DNA of 64,000 bases from Nocardia sp. alder85J (lineage in GTDB: Bacteria; Actinomycetota; Actinomycetes; Mycobacteriales; Mycobacteriaceae), in the NCBI RefSeq assembly GCF_020176955.2, contig NZ_JAIUCZ020000011.1, forward strand, positions 264,149 to 328,148. The letters are read 5' to 3'. Shown piece by piece: positions 26,819 to 35,958 of the stretch; positions within the stretch are counted from its first letter, which is position 1, and each line of letters starts with the position of its first letter. The position numbers and the translations under genes were made by a program. The notes under the pieces were generated by a model. It saw only the letters and a program-made list of their open reading frames with translations, did not search any database and was not told the DNA's origin.

Positions 26819-27226
26819 CCGCGGCGCTCGGCACGGTCGTCGTGGCGCGGTTACCGGATGACACGCCGAGGCCGCGAGCGGGCAGCGCCAGGGCCGCGGA
26901 AAACATACTGTTCCGCCTCGGGTGCGGCAATGTCCTCGGTGACTCGGGCAGGTGTGCGTATCTCCCGGGAATACCGCTCATTTCGGGTGAGGCGACGACG
27001 GATCGAATGCCGCCTCGGCCTGTGCCCGCCAATGTCGTTCGTCGGTACGTGAACGAAATGCAATGGTATGCCGCGGGTGACCATGAACGCACGGGTCGTC
27101 GACGGTCGAGACGACCGTATTCGCGCAGAGATCCGAATCGTGGTCGAATTTTTCGACGGTTGGTCACCACCGCAATATCGGGGCGAGGGCCGGGCTCGTG
27201 CGCAATCGCAGCCGGCGACGGTCCGA
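26819..27226. other. 408-bp gap between converging genes, no gene seen
   Basis: Lies between the ECF41 gene (plus) and the PucR-type gene (minus). It contains a moderately AT-rich part near 26900 and 27050 but no frame with start signals. I see no hairpin strong enough to call a terminator. Confidence 0.4.
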
Positions 27227-28441
27227 TCAGCGGTCGGTAGGCGCGATCCCCAGCTCCAGGGCGGTGAGGGCCAGCGACAGCTCCAGGATCGACCGCTGGT
27301 CCTCCAGCGGTCGATCCAGCAGCACGGTGAGGCGCTGCAACCGGTTGATCACCGTATTGCGGTGGCAGTGCAGCCGCGGGGCGGCGTGCGCCGCGGAACA
27401 GTTCTCGTCCAGCCAGACCGACAGGGTCTGTAACAGCATGTCGCGCTCGCGGGCCGGTAGTTCCAGCACCGGCCCGAGGGCGTGCGCGGCCAGCAGGCCG
27501 GTGAGGTCGGGGGAGCGGACCAGCAGGGCCTCCGGGTAGCGCTGGTCCAGCGCCACCAGTCCCGTCGCCTCGGCCGGGAGCGTGTCCAGCGCGATCAGCG
27601 CCAGCGTGTGCGCCGAATCCACCTGTGCCAGACCGGGTACCGCGGGCGAGGCGCCGGCCCGGCCCCGGACCAGCGGCCGCAGCTGTGCCAGCACGGTGGC
27701 GGCGTCGCGCTGCTCCAGCGCCACCACCGCGATGGTGCTGTCCACCCGGTCGTGCCAGACCGAGCGAATCCCCAACGCCCCCAACGCCGTTTCCGCACCG
27801 GCCCGCACCGGCCGGGCATCGGAGCGGGCCGCGACCACCAGATAGCCGCCGTGCGGCGGCAGATTGAGTTCGCGGGCCGCGCGGGCGGCGAAGGTGGCGT
27901 CGTGGGCGCGCCCGGCGAGCAGATCCTCGATGAGGGCGTGGCGGCGGCGCTCGTTCTGCCGGACCTGTTCCAGTTCGGTCTTGCGGTAGGAGGTGACCAG
28001 CGCCGAGGACAGGCCGTCGATGACCGTCCACATGGCGGTCCCGGCGTCGCGGATCTCCTGCGGCCCGACCTGGTTCTCCGGGGAGAGGTCGGCCTTGTCC
28101 AGCAGCGCCGCCCACACGATGCCGCCGCCGAGCCGGAACGTCCGCTGCATCGCCTCCAGTGGAACACCCTGCTCGGCGCGCTCGCGGCCGATCGAGGCGG
28201 CGACGTCGTCGTGTTCCGGATCGGAGGTCTCGCCGCCGAGCAGATCCAGGATGCGGGTCAGGTACCGGCGGCAGCCGTCGCGCAGCGCCGCCCGGGGGAC
28301 GGAGGTGTAGTCGGTCCATTCCGGGTTGTCGGTGAAGATCGCGGACAGCAGCCGCTTGGTCAGCTCCGCGATCTCCGGCCGGCACGCCTCGGCCAGCCTC
28401 CGGGTGCCCGGAGTCGACAGAACGTGATGTGGAACGGCCAT
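27227..28441 (-). CDS. PucR/CdaR-type transcriptional regulator
   Basis: 404 residues. The C-terminal about 60 residues form the PucR helix-turn-helix (RLHCHRNTVINRLQRLTVLL) and the region before it is GGDEF-like (CdaR type). The N-terminal part is helical with RPEIAELTKRLLSAIFTDN. This class usually controls a divergent catabolic gene, here the amidohydrolase at 28824. The start is ATG at 28441 with GTGAGG upstream. The effector is probably a purine or a related metabolite, judged only from its target. Confidence 0.85.
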   Translation of the reverse strand: MAVPHHVLSTPGTRRLAEACRPEIAELTKRLLSAIFTDNPEWTDYTSVPRAALRDGCRRYLTRILDLLGGETSDPEHDDVAASIGRERAEQGVPLEAMQRTFRLGGGIVWAALLDKADLSPENQVGPQEIRDAGTAMWTVIDGLSSALVTSYRKTELEQVRQNERRRHALIEDLLAGRAHDATFAARAARELNLPPHGGYLVVAARSDARPVRAGAETALGALGIRSVWHDRVDSTIAVVALEQRDAATVLAQLRPLVRGRAGASPAVPGLAQVDSAHTLALIALDTLPAEATGLVALDQRYPEALLVRSPDLTGLLAAHALGPVLELPARERDMLLQTLSVWLDENCSAAHAAPRLHCHRNTVINRLQRLTVLLDRPLEDQRSILELSLALTALELGIAPTDR

Positions 28442-28598
28442 AGCGCCTCACGCTACCTGCGCCGACCCCGGCCCCGGGCGGCGACGTCGGCACGGTAGCC
28501 AGTGGGACCGCCGGGGATGTGCGGGCTGCGGATCGCGGGCCGCCGGGGGCGCGGCGATACCGGGCCGGCGGTCGTCTGTGATGCCGGGGCGGCGTCGC

Positions 28599-28643
28599 GG
28601 TGCGGGTACCCGCACCCTCGGTACCGGCATCCAGGGGTGCCGG
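28599..28643. promoter_or_regulatory. 18-bp perfect palindrome plus second inverted repeat in the PucR/amidohydrolase gap
   Basis: GGTGCGGGTACCCGCACC at 28599-28616 is perfectly symmetric. CCGGCA (28624-28629) and TGCCGG (28638-28643) form a second inverted repeat eight bases later. Both lie in the 382-bp gap between the divergent regulator and deaminase-like genes and are likely operators, probably for the PucR protein. The rest of the gap holds no gene. Confidence 0.5.
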
Positions 28644-28823
28644 GGCGGGTGTGGCGGCGGTCTTGGAGATTCGGACAAGCGGGGCAGTCGGTCGCGGACG
28701 GGTTTCGGCGGATCGGTGGCTGGTGGGCACGCCCGGTGCCGGGTGTACTGAGGGGGCGGGGGATCGTGGTGCTGTGGGTGCCGCGATCCCCGGAGCAGAT
28801 CCCCGGAGTCGGAAGGAGTGGCG

Positions 28824-30167
28824 GTGCTGGTCATCGAGAACGGATATCTCGCGCCCGTGGTGGGCGCGGAGATCGAGTCCGGTCATCTCGTGGTGGAATC
28901 CGGCCGGATCACCGCGCTGGGAGCGGGTGCGGCGCCGGTGATCCCGGGCGCGGAGCGGATCGACGCCACCGGCTGCCTGATCACCCCCGGCCTGGTCAAC
29001 ACCCACCATCACCTGTTCCAGTGGGCGACCCAGGGCCTGTTCCAGGACGCCACCCTGTTCGAGTGGCTGACCGGGTCGTATCGGATCTGGGCGCGGATGG
29101 ACGCCGAGGTGGTGCACGCAGCCGCGGCGGCCGGACTGTCCTGGCTGGCGCTGAGCGGCTGCACCACCTCCAGCGACCACCATTACGTGTTCCCGTCCGG
29201 GCGTGGCGACCTGTTCGAGGCCGAGGTGCTGGCGGCCCGCGAGGTCGGGCTGCGATTCCAGCCCTGCCGCGGATCGATGGACCGGGGGCGGTCACAGGGC
29301 GGCCTGCCGCCGGACGAGGTGGTGGAGGACCGCGAGACCATCCTGGCGGCCACCGCCGCGGCGATCGACCGTTTCCACGATCCGGCGGCCGACTCGATGC
29401 TGCGGGTGTCGGTCGCGCCCTGCTCACCGTTCTCGGTGAGCGAGGGCTTGATGCTGGACGCGGCGCAACTGGCCCGGACCCGGGGCGTGCGGCTGCACAC
29501 CCACCTCGCCGAGACCCTCGACGAGGAACAGCTGTGCCTGGAACAGACCGGCCGCACGCCGGTGGAATATCTGGACGAACTCGGCTGGCTCGGTCCGGAT
29601 GTCTGGTTCGCGCACGCGATCCACCTGCACGACAAGGACATTCGGCGCTTCGCCGAGACCGGGACCGGGGCCGCGCACTGCCCGAGCTCGAACGCCCGGC
29701 TGGGCGCGGGTATCGCGCGGGTGGTGGATCTGCTGGCGGCGGGCGTACCGGTCGGCCTGGGCGTCGACGGCGCCGCGTCCAGCGAACTGACCTCGCTGGC
29801 GGGCGAGATGCGGCAGGCCCTGCTGTTCCAGCGCGCGCTGCACGGCCCGGCCGCGCTGACCGCCCGGCAGGCACTGGAACTGGGCACCCTCGGCGGCGCT
29901 CGCAACCTGGGCCGGGAGGCCGAGATCGGCAGCCTGGAGCCGGGCAAGCTCGCCGACATCGCGATCTGGCGGGTGGACGGCTACCGCTCGGTCGTCACCG
30001 ACCCGTTGTGCGCCTTGGTATTCGGCCCCACCCCGCCGCTGGCCCGGCTGCTGGTCGGCGGCCGCACCGTGGTCGCCGACGGCGAATTGCGGACGGCGAA
30101 CCAGGAAACGCTGGCACGGCTGGGTACGCGAGCAAGGGAACGTCTGCTGCGCAACGAATCTCGGTAG
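28824..30167 (+). CDS. 8-oxoguanine deaminase-like amidohydrolase
   Basis: 447 residues of the amidohydrolase superfamily, nearest the 8-oxoguanine deaminase / TrzN-AtzA group. Metal ligands are NTHHHLFQW near the N-terminus, HTHLAET, HAIHLHDKD and GVDGAASSE. The deamination or dechlorination of a triazine- or purine-like ring is expected at a zinc site. The GTG at 28824 is favoured since GGAAGGAG ends five bases before it; the GTG at 28818 overlaps that site. It is divergent from the PucR regulator. The deaminase function is by family; the true substrate is untested. Confidence 0.8.
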   Translation: MLVIENGYLAPVVGAEIESGHLVVESGRITALGAGAAPVIPGAERIDATGCLITPGLVNTHHHLFQWATQGLFQDATLFEWLTGSYRIWARMDAEVVHAAAAAGLSWLALSGCTTSSDHHYVFPSGRGDLFEAEVLAAREVGLRFQPCRGSMDRGRSQGGLPPDEVVEDRETILAATAAAIDRFHDPAADSMLRVSVAPCSPFSVSEGLMLDAAQLARTRGVRLHTHLAETLDEEQLCLEQTGRTPVEYLDELGWLGPDVWFAHAIHLHDKDIRRFAETGTGAAHCPSSNARLGAGIARVVDLLAAGVPVGLGVDGAASSELTSLAGEMRQALLFQRALHGPAALTARQALELGTLGGARNLGREAEIGSLEPGKLADIAIWRVDGYRSVVTDPLCALVFGPTPPLARLLVGGRTVVADGELRTANQETLARLGTRARERLLRNESR

Positions 30168-30221
30168 ATCCTGGAAGGGCGTTCGTCCCGGCGCGAACTC
30201 GGCCGGACCGCGCCGGCGCCG

Positions 30222-30240
30222 GCCTCCCGGCCCGGGAGGC
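30222..30240. terminator. hairpin between converging genes
   Basis: GCCTCCCG (30222-30229) and CGGGAGGC (30233-30240) form a perfect 8-bp stem with a 3-nt loop, located between the amidohydrolase stop (30167) and the SDR stop (30252). It could end transcription from both sides. Confidence 0.5.
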
Positions 30241-30251
30241 TCGCGGGCGGT

Positions 30252-30989
30252 TCAGCGATCGGCCAGGTAGTCGGCGCCCCCGACGTAGACGGTGTGGCCG
30301 GGCTCGGTGTCGGCGGTGGTGGCGTCCGCCACGGCGGCCGCGAATTCCTCGACGGTGGGCAGCGGGCCGTGCTCGGTGCGGGCGCTGACGGCGTCCGGAT
30401 CGCGGCGCCGCAACAGCCGCACGATGATGGTGCCGTCGATCATGTCACCGGACACCACGCTGAAACCGACACCGCGCGAGGTGAATTCGGGGATCAGCGC
30501 GCGCAGTGCGTCCTCACCGGCGCGTTTGGCGGCGGCGATCGGCAGGTAATCCTCGGGCACGGGTTTGCGGCCGTGGAAGTGGGCCTGATGACTGGTGACG
30601 AACACGATCCGGCCGCCGGCGGGCAGGTGCGGCAGCGCCAGCCCGGCCAGGCGCACCTGCGCGTCCCGGTTGATTGTCATCGGATAGTCCGGGGGCGCAC
30701 CGCGTTCGAGCCCACCGGAGGCGTTGAGCACCAGCACGTCCAGGCGGCCGAACTCCCGCAGCACGCCGTCGATGAGCGCCGCGGCCTCCGGGGCCGCGGT
30801 GAGGTCCGCGCCCGCGACCGACGCGCTGCCCCCGGCCGCGACGAACTCCGCGGCGAGTTTCTCGGCGCGCGAACGCTTCTCGCGATAGTTGAGCACCACG
30901 TGGTCGCCGCGAGCGGCCAGGATCCGGCCGGTCTCCGCGCCGATGCCCCGCGAGGCGCCCGTCACCAGCACCACCCGCCTGGACGTCAT
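30252..30989 (-). CDS. short-chain dehydrogenase/reductase with shifted active site
   Basis: 245 residues. The NAD(P) fold TGASRGIGAETGRILAARG is typical. The catalytic tyrosine is odd: the segment DYLPIAAAKRAGED puts Tyr seven residues before Lys, not four, and Ile stands where Tyr is expected. The usual NNAG is NASGG. This shifted pattern occurs in a minor SDR branch, so activity may differ. The start is ATG at 30989 with GGGGAGGAG upstream. It is divergent from the HxlR regulator, which probably controls it. Confidence 0.8.
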   Translation of the reverse strand: MTSRRVVLVTGASRGIGAETGRILAARGDHVVLNYREKRSRAEKLAAEFVAAGGSASVAGADLTAAPEAAALIDGVLREFGRLDVLVLNASGGLERGAPPDYPMTINRDAQVRLAGLALPHLPAGGRIVFVTSHQAHFHGRKPVPEDYLPIAAAKRAGEDALRALIPEFTSRGVGFSVVSGDMIDGTIIVRLLRRRDPDAVSARTEHGPLPTVEEFAAAVADATTADTEPGHTVYVGGADYLADR

Positions 30990-31021
30990 CGGCACGCTCC
31001 TCCCCGATCGCTTCTATTTCA

Positions 31022-31039
31022 GAACCACTATGGTGGTTC
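31022..31039. promoter_or_regulatory. palindromic operator between SDR and HxlR genes
   Basis: GAACCAC-TATG-GTGGTTC forms a perfect 7-bp inverted repeat with a 4-nt spacer, with TTTC and GAAA also partly symmetric outside. It lies 3 bp before the HxlR ATG at 31043 and 33 bp before the SDR start, so a bound dimer would block both. HxlR proteins often control a divergent oxidoreductase this way. Confidence 0.6.
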
Positions 31040-31042
31040 GAA

Positions 31043-31399
31043 ATGAGAAGTGCAAGACGGCCGGGAGTACCGCGGCGGGAGGACCCGGCCGCGGCGTCCG
31101 CGCACGCGGTGATGGAATTGCTGGGTCAGCGCTGGATGCTGCGGGTGATCTGGGAGCTGGAGCCGGGGCCGCTCGGATTCCTGGAGTTGCGCCGCCGGAT
31201 GGGCAACTGCTCCTCCAGCATGCTGTCGCTGCGATTGCAGGCGTTGCAGAATGCCGGGCTGGTCGTGAAGCGGCCGGACAAGGCGTACGAACTGACTTGG
31301 CCCGGAACGGAACTCGGCCGCGTGCTGGAACCGCTGTGGGACTGGTCGCAGCGCCGGGCCGCCGACACCGCCGCCGATCCGGAGTCCGCCGAGTCCTGA
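31043..31399 (+). CDS. HxlR-family winged-helix regulator
   Basis: 118 residues with the MarR-like winged helix: MELLGQRWMLRVIWELEPGP, then FLELRRRMGNCSSSMLSLRL and the wing before LTWPGTELGRVLEPL. It likely represses itself and the divergent SDR gene through the palindrome just upstream. The ATG at 31043 is preceded by the operator and no ribosome site, so the message may be leaderless or the true start may lie near MELL. The effector may be a reactive aldehyde or quinone. Confidence 0.85.
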   Translation: MRSARRPGVPRREDPAAASAHAVMELLGQRWMLRVIWELEPGPLGFLELRRRMGNCSSSMLSLRLQALQNAGLVVKRPDKAYELTWPGTELGRVLEPLWDWSQRRAADTAADPESAES

Positions 31400-31627
31400 G
31401 CGCCGCTCGCCGGTGTGATGTCACCGCCCGGGACGCGGTCGGCTGGCGATTCGACAGTGGATCACGAAGACCGGGCCGACGGTCACCGAGTGCGCTAGTG
31501 TTCGGCGGAACCACGCTCCAACAGGGTTCCCGGGCATCGATTGCGACAAGTTTGCGGCACCTTCGGGGTGGGGGAGTAGCCTCCACATAACGGCAGTGCC
31601 CGGACGGGCTCGACGAAGGGGTATGGG

Positions 31628-32077
31628 GTGCGGACGACCGGATACACCACTGTTCGCGGACGCCGGCGGCTGAGTGCCGCGATATTGCTGGCGGTCGCCT
31701 CGGTGGTCGCCACGGCGGGCTGTAGCTCGCAGTCCAGCGGCGCCACCCTGACCGCGCACACCGCCGGGTCGCCGGAGGTGATCGACTGCCCGTTCGATCA
31801 GCCGGCCGCCCGCCCGGACAAACTCATTCTGGCCTGCGCCGACCTCGGCGCGGTGGTCCAGGGGATCACCTGGACCTCGTGGGGGCCCGACGGCGCCGAG
31901 GGCGACGGCCTCGAACACGACAACACCTGCGACCCCAACTGCGCCACCGGTAACTACATCACCAAGCAGGTCCATGTGGTGCTCTCCGGCCTGGTGCAGC
32001 CGGGCAACGTGTTCACCCAGGCGACCACGGTGGACGGCGCCGGGCAGCAACTGGTCCGTCCGATGACCAAACGGTGA
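31628..32077 (+). CDS. putative lipoprotein
   Basis: 149 residues with a basic N-terminus, a hydrophobic signal segment and a lipobox (VATAGCSS, Cys about 35). The mature part has six cysteines after the lipid Cys, spaced to form disulfides, and no recognisable domain. It would sit on the outer face of the plasma membrane. GTG at 31628 follows AAGGGG. Unknown function; transcribed alone. Confidence 0.65.
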   Translation: MRTTGYTTVRGRRRLSAAILLAVASVVATAGCSSQSSGATLTAHTAGSPEVIDCPFDQPAARPDKLILACADLGAVVQGITWTSWGPDGAEGDGLEHDNTCDPNCATGNYITKQVHVVLSGLVQPGNVFTQATTVDGAGQQLVRPMTKR

Positions 32078-32087
32078 TGCTCTAGCT

Positions 32088-32138
32088 GTAACTCTGGGTT
32101 CCATATAGGCGGGCATTATTGCTACGCTCGTGTAGCAA
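32088..32138. promoter_or_regulatory. two palindromes upstream of the PF10118 hydrolase cluster
   Basis: GTAACTCTGGGTTCC at 32088-32102 nearly matches the palindrome before the ChoD-like gene. TTGCTAC (32119-32125) and GTAGCAA (32132-32138) form a perfect 7-bp inverted repeat, 38-57 bp before the ATG at 32176. The second is a good TetR-type operator; no TetR gene is next to it. Confidence 0.45.
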
Positions 32139-32175
32139 CGGCGAGCCTCGCCGAACACGAGCAGCTGGAGTACCG

Positions 32176-33081
32176 ATGAAGTTACTTCCCCTTCGGGCCC
32201 GCCCCGAGACCGACGATCCGGGGGAGGTGGCGCTACAGGCGCGCAACGTGCGGTTCGACTGGACGGATACGCCGTTGCGCTGGATGCCTGCCGAGCCGAT
32301 CGCGTCGCACGTCGTCAACGCGTTGAATCTGCTGCTCCCCGAAGGGGAACGGATGTTCTGCCAGGCATTCGCCGAGGCCCTGCCGCTGGTGCGCGACGAC
32401 CGGCTGCGCGAGCAGATGCTCGGATTCGTCGGCCAGGAGGCGATGCACGCCGAAACCCACCACGGCGTCCTCGAACAGGTGCTCACGGCACACGGTATCG
32501 ACGTGGAACCCTATGTGCGGCAGATGGAATACCTGTTCCGCACGGCGCTCGGCCCACGTCCGGGCCGAAATCCGCGGGCGGAGTACCAGATCCTGGTCGA
32601 ACGGCTCGGATTCATCGCCACCCTCGAGCACTTCTTCGCCTTCCTGGGGGACTGGGTGCTCAACGCCGAGCTGGAACGCTTCGACGCGGATCCTCGGGTG
32701 CTGGACCTGTTCCGCTGGCACGGTGCCGAGGAGGTCGAGCACCGGTTCGTCGCCCACGATGTGGCCGGCTACTTCGAGATCGGCTATCTGCGCCGGGGCG
32801 CGCTGATGCTGATCACCTTCCCGATCTTCCTGGCGCTGGTCTTCCGGGGCGCGAGATATCTTGTGCAACAGGATCCCTCGCTGCCGGATCGGAGCTACCC
32901 GCGGCTGCTGGCGGAGGTCTGCGGCGCGATGTGGCGCGGTGCGCTGCCCGGGGTGCCATCGCTGCTGCGCAGCGCGCTGTCCACCTTCCGTCCCGGCTAC
33001 ACCCCCGCCGCCGTCGGCTCCACCGCGCAGGCGGTCGCCTATCTGGCGAAATCCCCTGCGGCACAGGCGATGGCCTCGTGA
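32176..33081 (+). CDS. metal-dependent hydrolase, PF10118/COG3687 family
   Basis: 301 residues. The helical metal-binding motifs are GFVGQEAMHAETHHGVLEQ near residue 90, LEHFFAFLGDWVL and WHGAEEVEHRFVAHDVAG, whose Glu/His residues give a ferritin-like di-metal site. A hydrophobic helix (LITFPIFLALVFRG) may touch the membrane. The start at 32176 has GGAG five bases upstream. Its stop overlaps the iron-sulfur reductase start (GTGA), so both are one operon. The family is common in mycobacteria; the substrate is unknown, perhaps a lipid. Confidence 0.8.
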   Translation: MKLLPLRARPETDDPGEVALQARNVRFDWTDTPLRWMPAEPIASHVVNALNLLLPEGERMFCQAFAEALPLVRDDRLREQMLGFVGQEAMHAETHHGVLEQVLTAHGIDVEPYVRQMEYLFRTALGPRPGRNPRAEYQILVERLGFIATLEHFFAFLGDWVLNAELERFDADPRVLDLFRWHGAEEVEHRFVAHDVAGYFEIGYLRRGALMLITFPIFLALVFRGARYLVQQDPSLPDRSYPRLLAEVCGAMWRGALPGVPSLLRSALSTFRPGYTPAAVGSTAQAVAYLAKSPAAQAMAS

Positions 33082-34166
33082 CGACCGTTCCCGCCGATCT
33101 GTTCGGCCGCCGGCATCCGGATCGCGCGATCCGGGTGTTCAGCGGGGTGGCCGAGACCCGATTCCGGTGGACCGCGTTGATCCATCGGCGCGCCCCCGGC
33201 GGCCGGGTCGACGATCACCGGCTGGTGCTGACCGTCGCGCAGCGGCGGGTGGAGGCCCGCGACGCCGACGTGATCGGGCTGGTACTCGTCGCACCCGACG
33301 GCCGCGCGCTGCCGCCGTGGCGGCCCGGTGCGCACCTGGATCTGGAACTGCCGTCCGGGCGGTTGCGGCAGTACTCGCTGTGCGGGGATCCGGCCGATCG
33401 GCACGGTTATCGAATCGCGGTGCGCCGCATCCCGGACGGGGGCGGTGGCTCGATCGAGGTGCACGACGGTCTGCCGGTCGGCGCCCGGGTCACCGTGCGC
33501 GGCCCGCGCAACGCCTTCCCGTTCGTGCCACCGGGTCACGGATCTGCTGCTGCCCGAGTGTATTTCATCGCCGGAGGGATCGGGGTCACGCCTATCCTGC
33601 CGATGGTGCGGGCGGCGCATCGGCGGGGCGCCGACTGGTCCCTGGTCTACACCGGGCGGCACCGCGACGCCCTGCCCTTCCTGGACGAGCTCACCGGATT
33701 CGGCGACCGGGTCACCATCCGCACCGACGACGAATCGGGACTGCCCGCCGCCGCCGACCTGCTGGCCGGCGCCGGTCCCGGTGCCGCGGTCTACTGTTGC
33801 GGCCCGGCGCCGATGACCGCGGCCGTCGCGGCCGCGGTGCGCGAAAGGCCCGGCACCGAACTGCATTCCGAGCGGTTCTCCGCGCCGCCGGTGGTCGACG
33901 GCCGGCCGTTCCGGGTTCGATTGGCCCGCACCGGAACGGAATTCACCGTCCCCGCCGACCGCACCCTGCTGGCGGAGGTGCTGGCGCGGCGCCCGGATAC
34001 GCCGTACTCCTGCCGGCAGGGGTTCTGCCGCACCTGCCGGGTCCGGGTGGTGTCCGGCGCGGCCGATCACCGGGACACCGTGCTGACCCCGGCCGAGCGG
34101 GCCGCCGGCGACCTGCTGCCGTGTGTCTCCCGGTGTGCGGGTGACGTTCTGGTATTGGATCTGTGA
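33078..34166 (+). CDS. ferredoxin reductase-type protein with C-terminal 2Fe-2S domain
   Basis: 362 residues, layout of phthalate-dioxygenase-reductase type: FMN/FAD beta-barrel with RQYSLCG, NAD-binding domain with FIAGGIGVTPILPMVR, and a plant-type ferredoxin domain at the end with CRQGFCRTCRVRVVSG and a last cysteine in LLPCVSR. It passes electrons from NAD(P)H to a partner oxygenase or hydroxylase. The likely partner in this operon is the PF10118 di-metal protein before it. Start GTG overlaps the upstream stop by four bases. Confidence 0.87.
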   Translation: MTTVPADLFGRRHPDRAIRVFSGVAETRFRWTALIHRRAPGGRVDDHRLVLTVAQRRVEARDADVIGLVLVAPDGRALPPWRPGAHLDLELPSGRLRQYSLCGDPADRHGYRIAVRRIPDGGGGSIEVHDGLPVGARVTVRGPRNAFPFVPPGHGSAAARVYFIAGGIGVTPILPMVRAAHRRGADWSLVYTGRHRDALPFLDELTGFGDRVTIRTDDESGLPAAADLLAGAGPGAAVYCCGPAPMTAAVAAAVRERPGTELHSERFSAPPVVDGRPFRVRLARTGTEFTVPADRTLLAEVLARRPDTPYSCRQGFCRTCRVRVVSGAADHRDTVLTPAERAAGDLLPCVSRCAGDVLVLDL

Positions 34167-34194
34167 CATGCCGCCGCGTGCGAAGGAGCTCTCG

Positions 34195-35958
34195 TTGACC
34201 GACCCGACCCCCGTCCCGGACGCCGAGCGGACCGTCCGCAGCGACGGATTCGACCTGGCCGTCTACGAATACGGTGACCCGGCCGCGGAGACCGTGGTGC
34301 TGGTGCACGGCTGGCCCGACGACCACCACCTGTGGGATCGGGTGATTCCCTTGCTGGCCGGTCGATTCCACGTGGTCGCCTACGACACCCGCGGCCACGG
34401 CCGTTCCACCCGCACCGACCGGACCGCCGACTACCGGCTGGACCGCTTCGCCGCCGACTTCTTCGCGGTGGCCGCCGCCGTGAGTCCGGACCGGCCCGTG
34501 CACGTGCTGGCCCACGACTGGGGGTCGGTGCAGATGTGGACGGCGGTGTGCCTGCCCGAGGCGGCCGGCCGGATCGCATCGTTCACCTCGGTGTCCGGGC
34601 CGAATCTCGACCACCTCTCGCGCTGGGCGTGGCGCAAACTCTTCCGCGGCGCGGTGTGGGCGCCGTTCACCCAGATGGTGTCCTCGGCCTACACGCTGCT
34701 GTTCATGACCCCCGGACTGCCGCGCGTCGTGCTGCGGCCGGTGGCGACCGAGCGGGTCTGGCGGCAGTTCGTGGCCCTGATGAACGAGACCTCGCCGGCG
34801 AATGTGACGCTCGGGCCGCTGTTCCGCCAGGACTTCTTCGACGGCATGCGGATCTACCGGGCGAACATCTTCCGCCGGGCGTTCGTGCCGCGGCGGCGGC
34901 ACACCGAGGTGCCGGTGCAGCTGATCATCGCGCGCCGGGATGTCGCGGTGCGCCCGGCCGGTTACGAGGACACGCCCAAGTGGACCGCGCAGCTGTGGCG
35001 GCGCGAGGTGGGCGGCGGGCACTGGCTGCCGTTCTCGCATCCGGAACTGCTCGCCACGGCCACCACGGAACTGGTGGAATCCGTGGCCGGCGCCGCCGCG
35101 CCCCGGACTCTGCGCCGGGCCGAGGTGGGCCTGGCGCGGCAGCGGTTCGACGACCATCTGGTGGTGATCACCGGCGGTGGCAGCGGGATCGGCCGCGAGA
35201 CCGCGCTCGCGTTCGCCCGGCGGGGCGCCGAGATCGTGCTGTCCGATATCGATCTCGACGCGGCGAAGCGGACCGCCGAACTCGTGGCCGAGGCGGGCGG
35301 GGTGGCTCATGCCTACGCGGTCGACGTGGCCGACGAGGCGGCCGTGGCGGCGCACTGCGCGGCGGTGACCGCCGCGCACGGGGTGCCGGATGTCCTGGTC
35401 AACAATGCCGGTATCGGGCAGGCCGGCGACTTCTTCGACACCACCTCGGCCGATTTCGACCGGGTGCTGCGGATCAATCTCGGCGGCGTGGTGAACGGCT
35501 GCCGCACCTTCGGCGCGGCGATGGCCGAGCGCGGGCTCGGCGGGCACATCGTGAACCTGTCCAGCATGGCCGCCTACACCCCGCAGCGCGGTTTCAGCGC
35601 CTACTCGACGAGCAAGTCGGCGGTGTTCATGTTCTCCGACTGCCTGCGCGCGGAACTGGCCGGGCGGGGTATCTCGGTGCATACCGTTTGCCCCGGCATC
35701 GTGCACACGAATATCGTTGCGAACACCCGCTTTTCGGGACTGTCTGCGACGGCCGAAGCCGACAGGCAGGCCCACTACGACGCGCTGTACCGGCGGCGCG
35801 GCTACGGTCCGGAGAAGGTGGCCGAGCGGATCGTCCGCGCGGTCGAGACCGATCGGGCCGTCGTCCCGGTGACCCCGGAGGCGCATCTGCAATACCACGT
35901 CAGCCGCCTGGCTCCGGCTCTGGTCCGGTTCGCCGCGGCACGGGTGAAACTGACCTGA
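34195..35958 (+). CDS. ephD: EphD-like fusion: alpha/beta hydrolase plus short-chain dehydrogenase
   Basis: 587 residues. Residues about 1-290 are an epoxide-hydrolase-type alpha/beta hydrolase (VLVHGWPDDHHLW, nucleophile region LAHDWGSVQMW with Asp, GGGHWLPFSHPE for the histidine). About 300-580 are an SDR (VITGGGSGIGRETALAFARR, YSTSKSAVF). The same fusion in mycobacteria is EphD, linked to oxygenated mycolic acids. TTG at 34195 has AAGGAG six bases before it; ATG at 34168 is the alternative. It follows the reductase without a gap. The symbol is by architecture only. Its 3' end overlaps the next gene's 3' end by 59 bp on the opposite strand. Confidence 0.85.
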   Translation: MTDPTPVPDAERTVRSDGFDLAVYEYGDPAAETVVLVHGWPDDHHLWDRVIPLLAGRFHVVAYDTRGHGRSTRTDRTADYRLDRFAADFFAVAAAVSPDRPVHVLAHDWGSVQMWTAVCLPEAAGRIASFTSVSGPNLDHLSRWAWRKLFRGAVWAPFTQMVSSAYTLLFMTPGLPRVVLRPVATERVWRQFVALMNETSPANVTLGPLFRQDFFDGMRIYRANIFRRAFVPRRRHTEVPVQLIIARRDVAVRPAGYEDTPKWTAQLWRREVGGGHWLPFSHPELLATATTELVESVAGAAAPRTLRRAEVGLARQRFDDHLVVITGGGSGIGRETALAFARRGAEIVLSDIDLDAAKRTAELVAEAGGVAHAYAVDVADEAAVAAHCAAVTAAHGVPDVLVNNAGIGQAGDFFDTTSADFDRVLRINLGGVVNGCRTFGAAMAERGLGGHIVNLSSMAAYTPQRGFSAYSTSKSAVFMFSDCLRAELAGRGISVHTVCPGIVHTNIVANTRFSGLSATAEADRQAHYDALYRRRGYGPEKVAERIVRAVETDRAVVPVTPEAHLQYHVSRLAPALVRFAAARVKLT

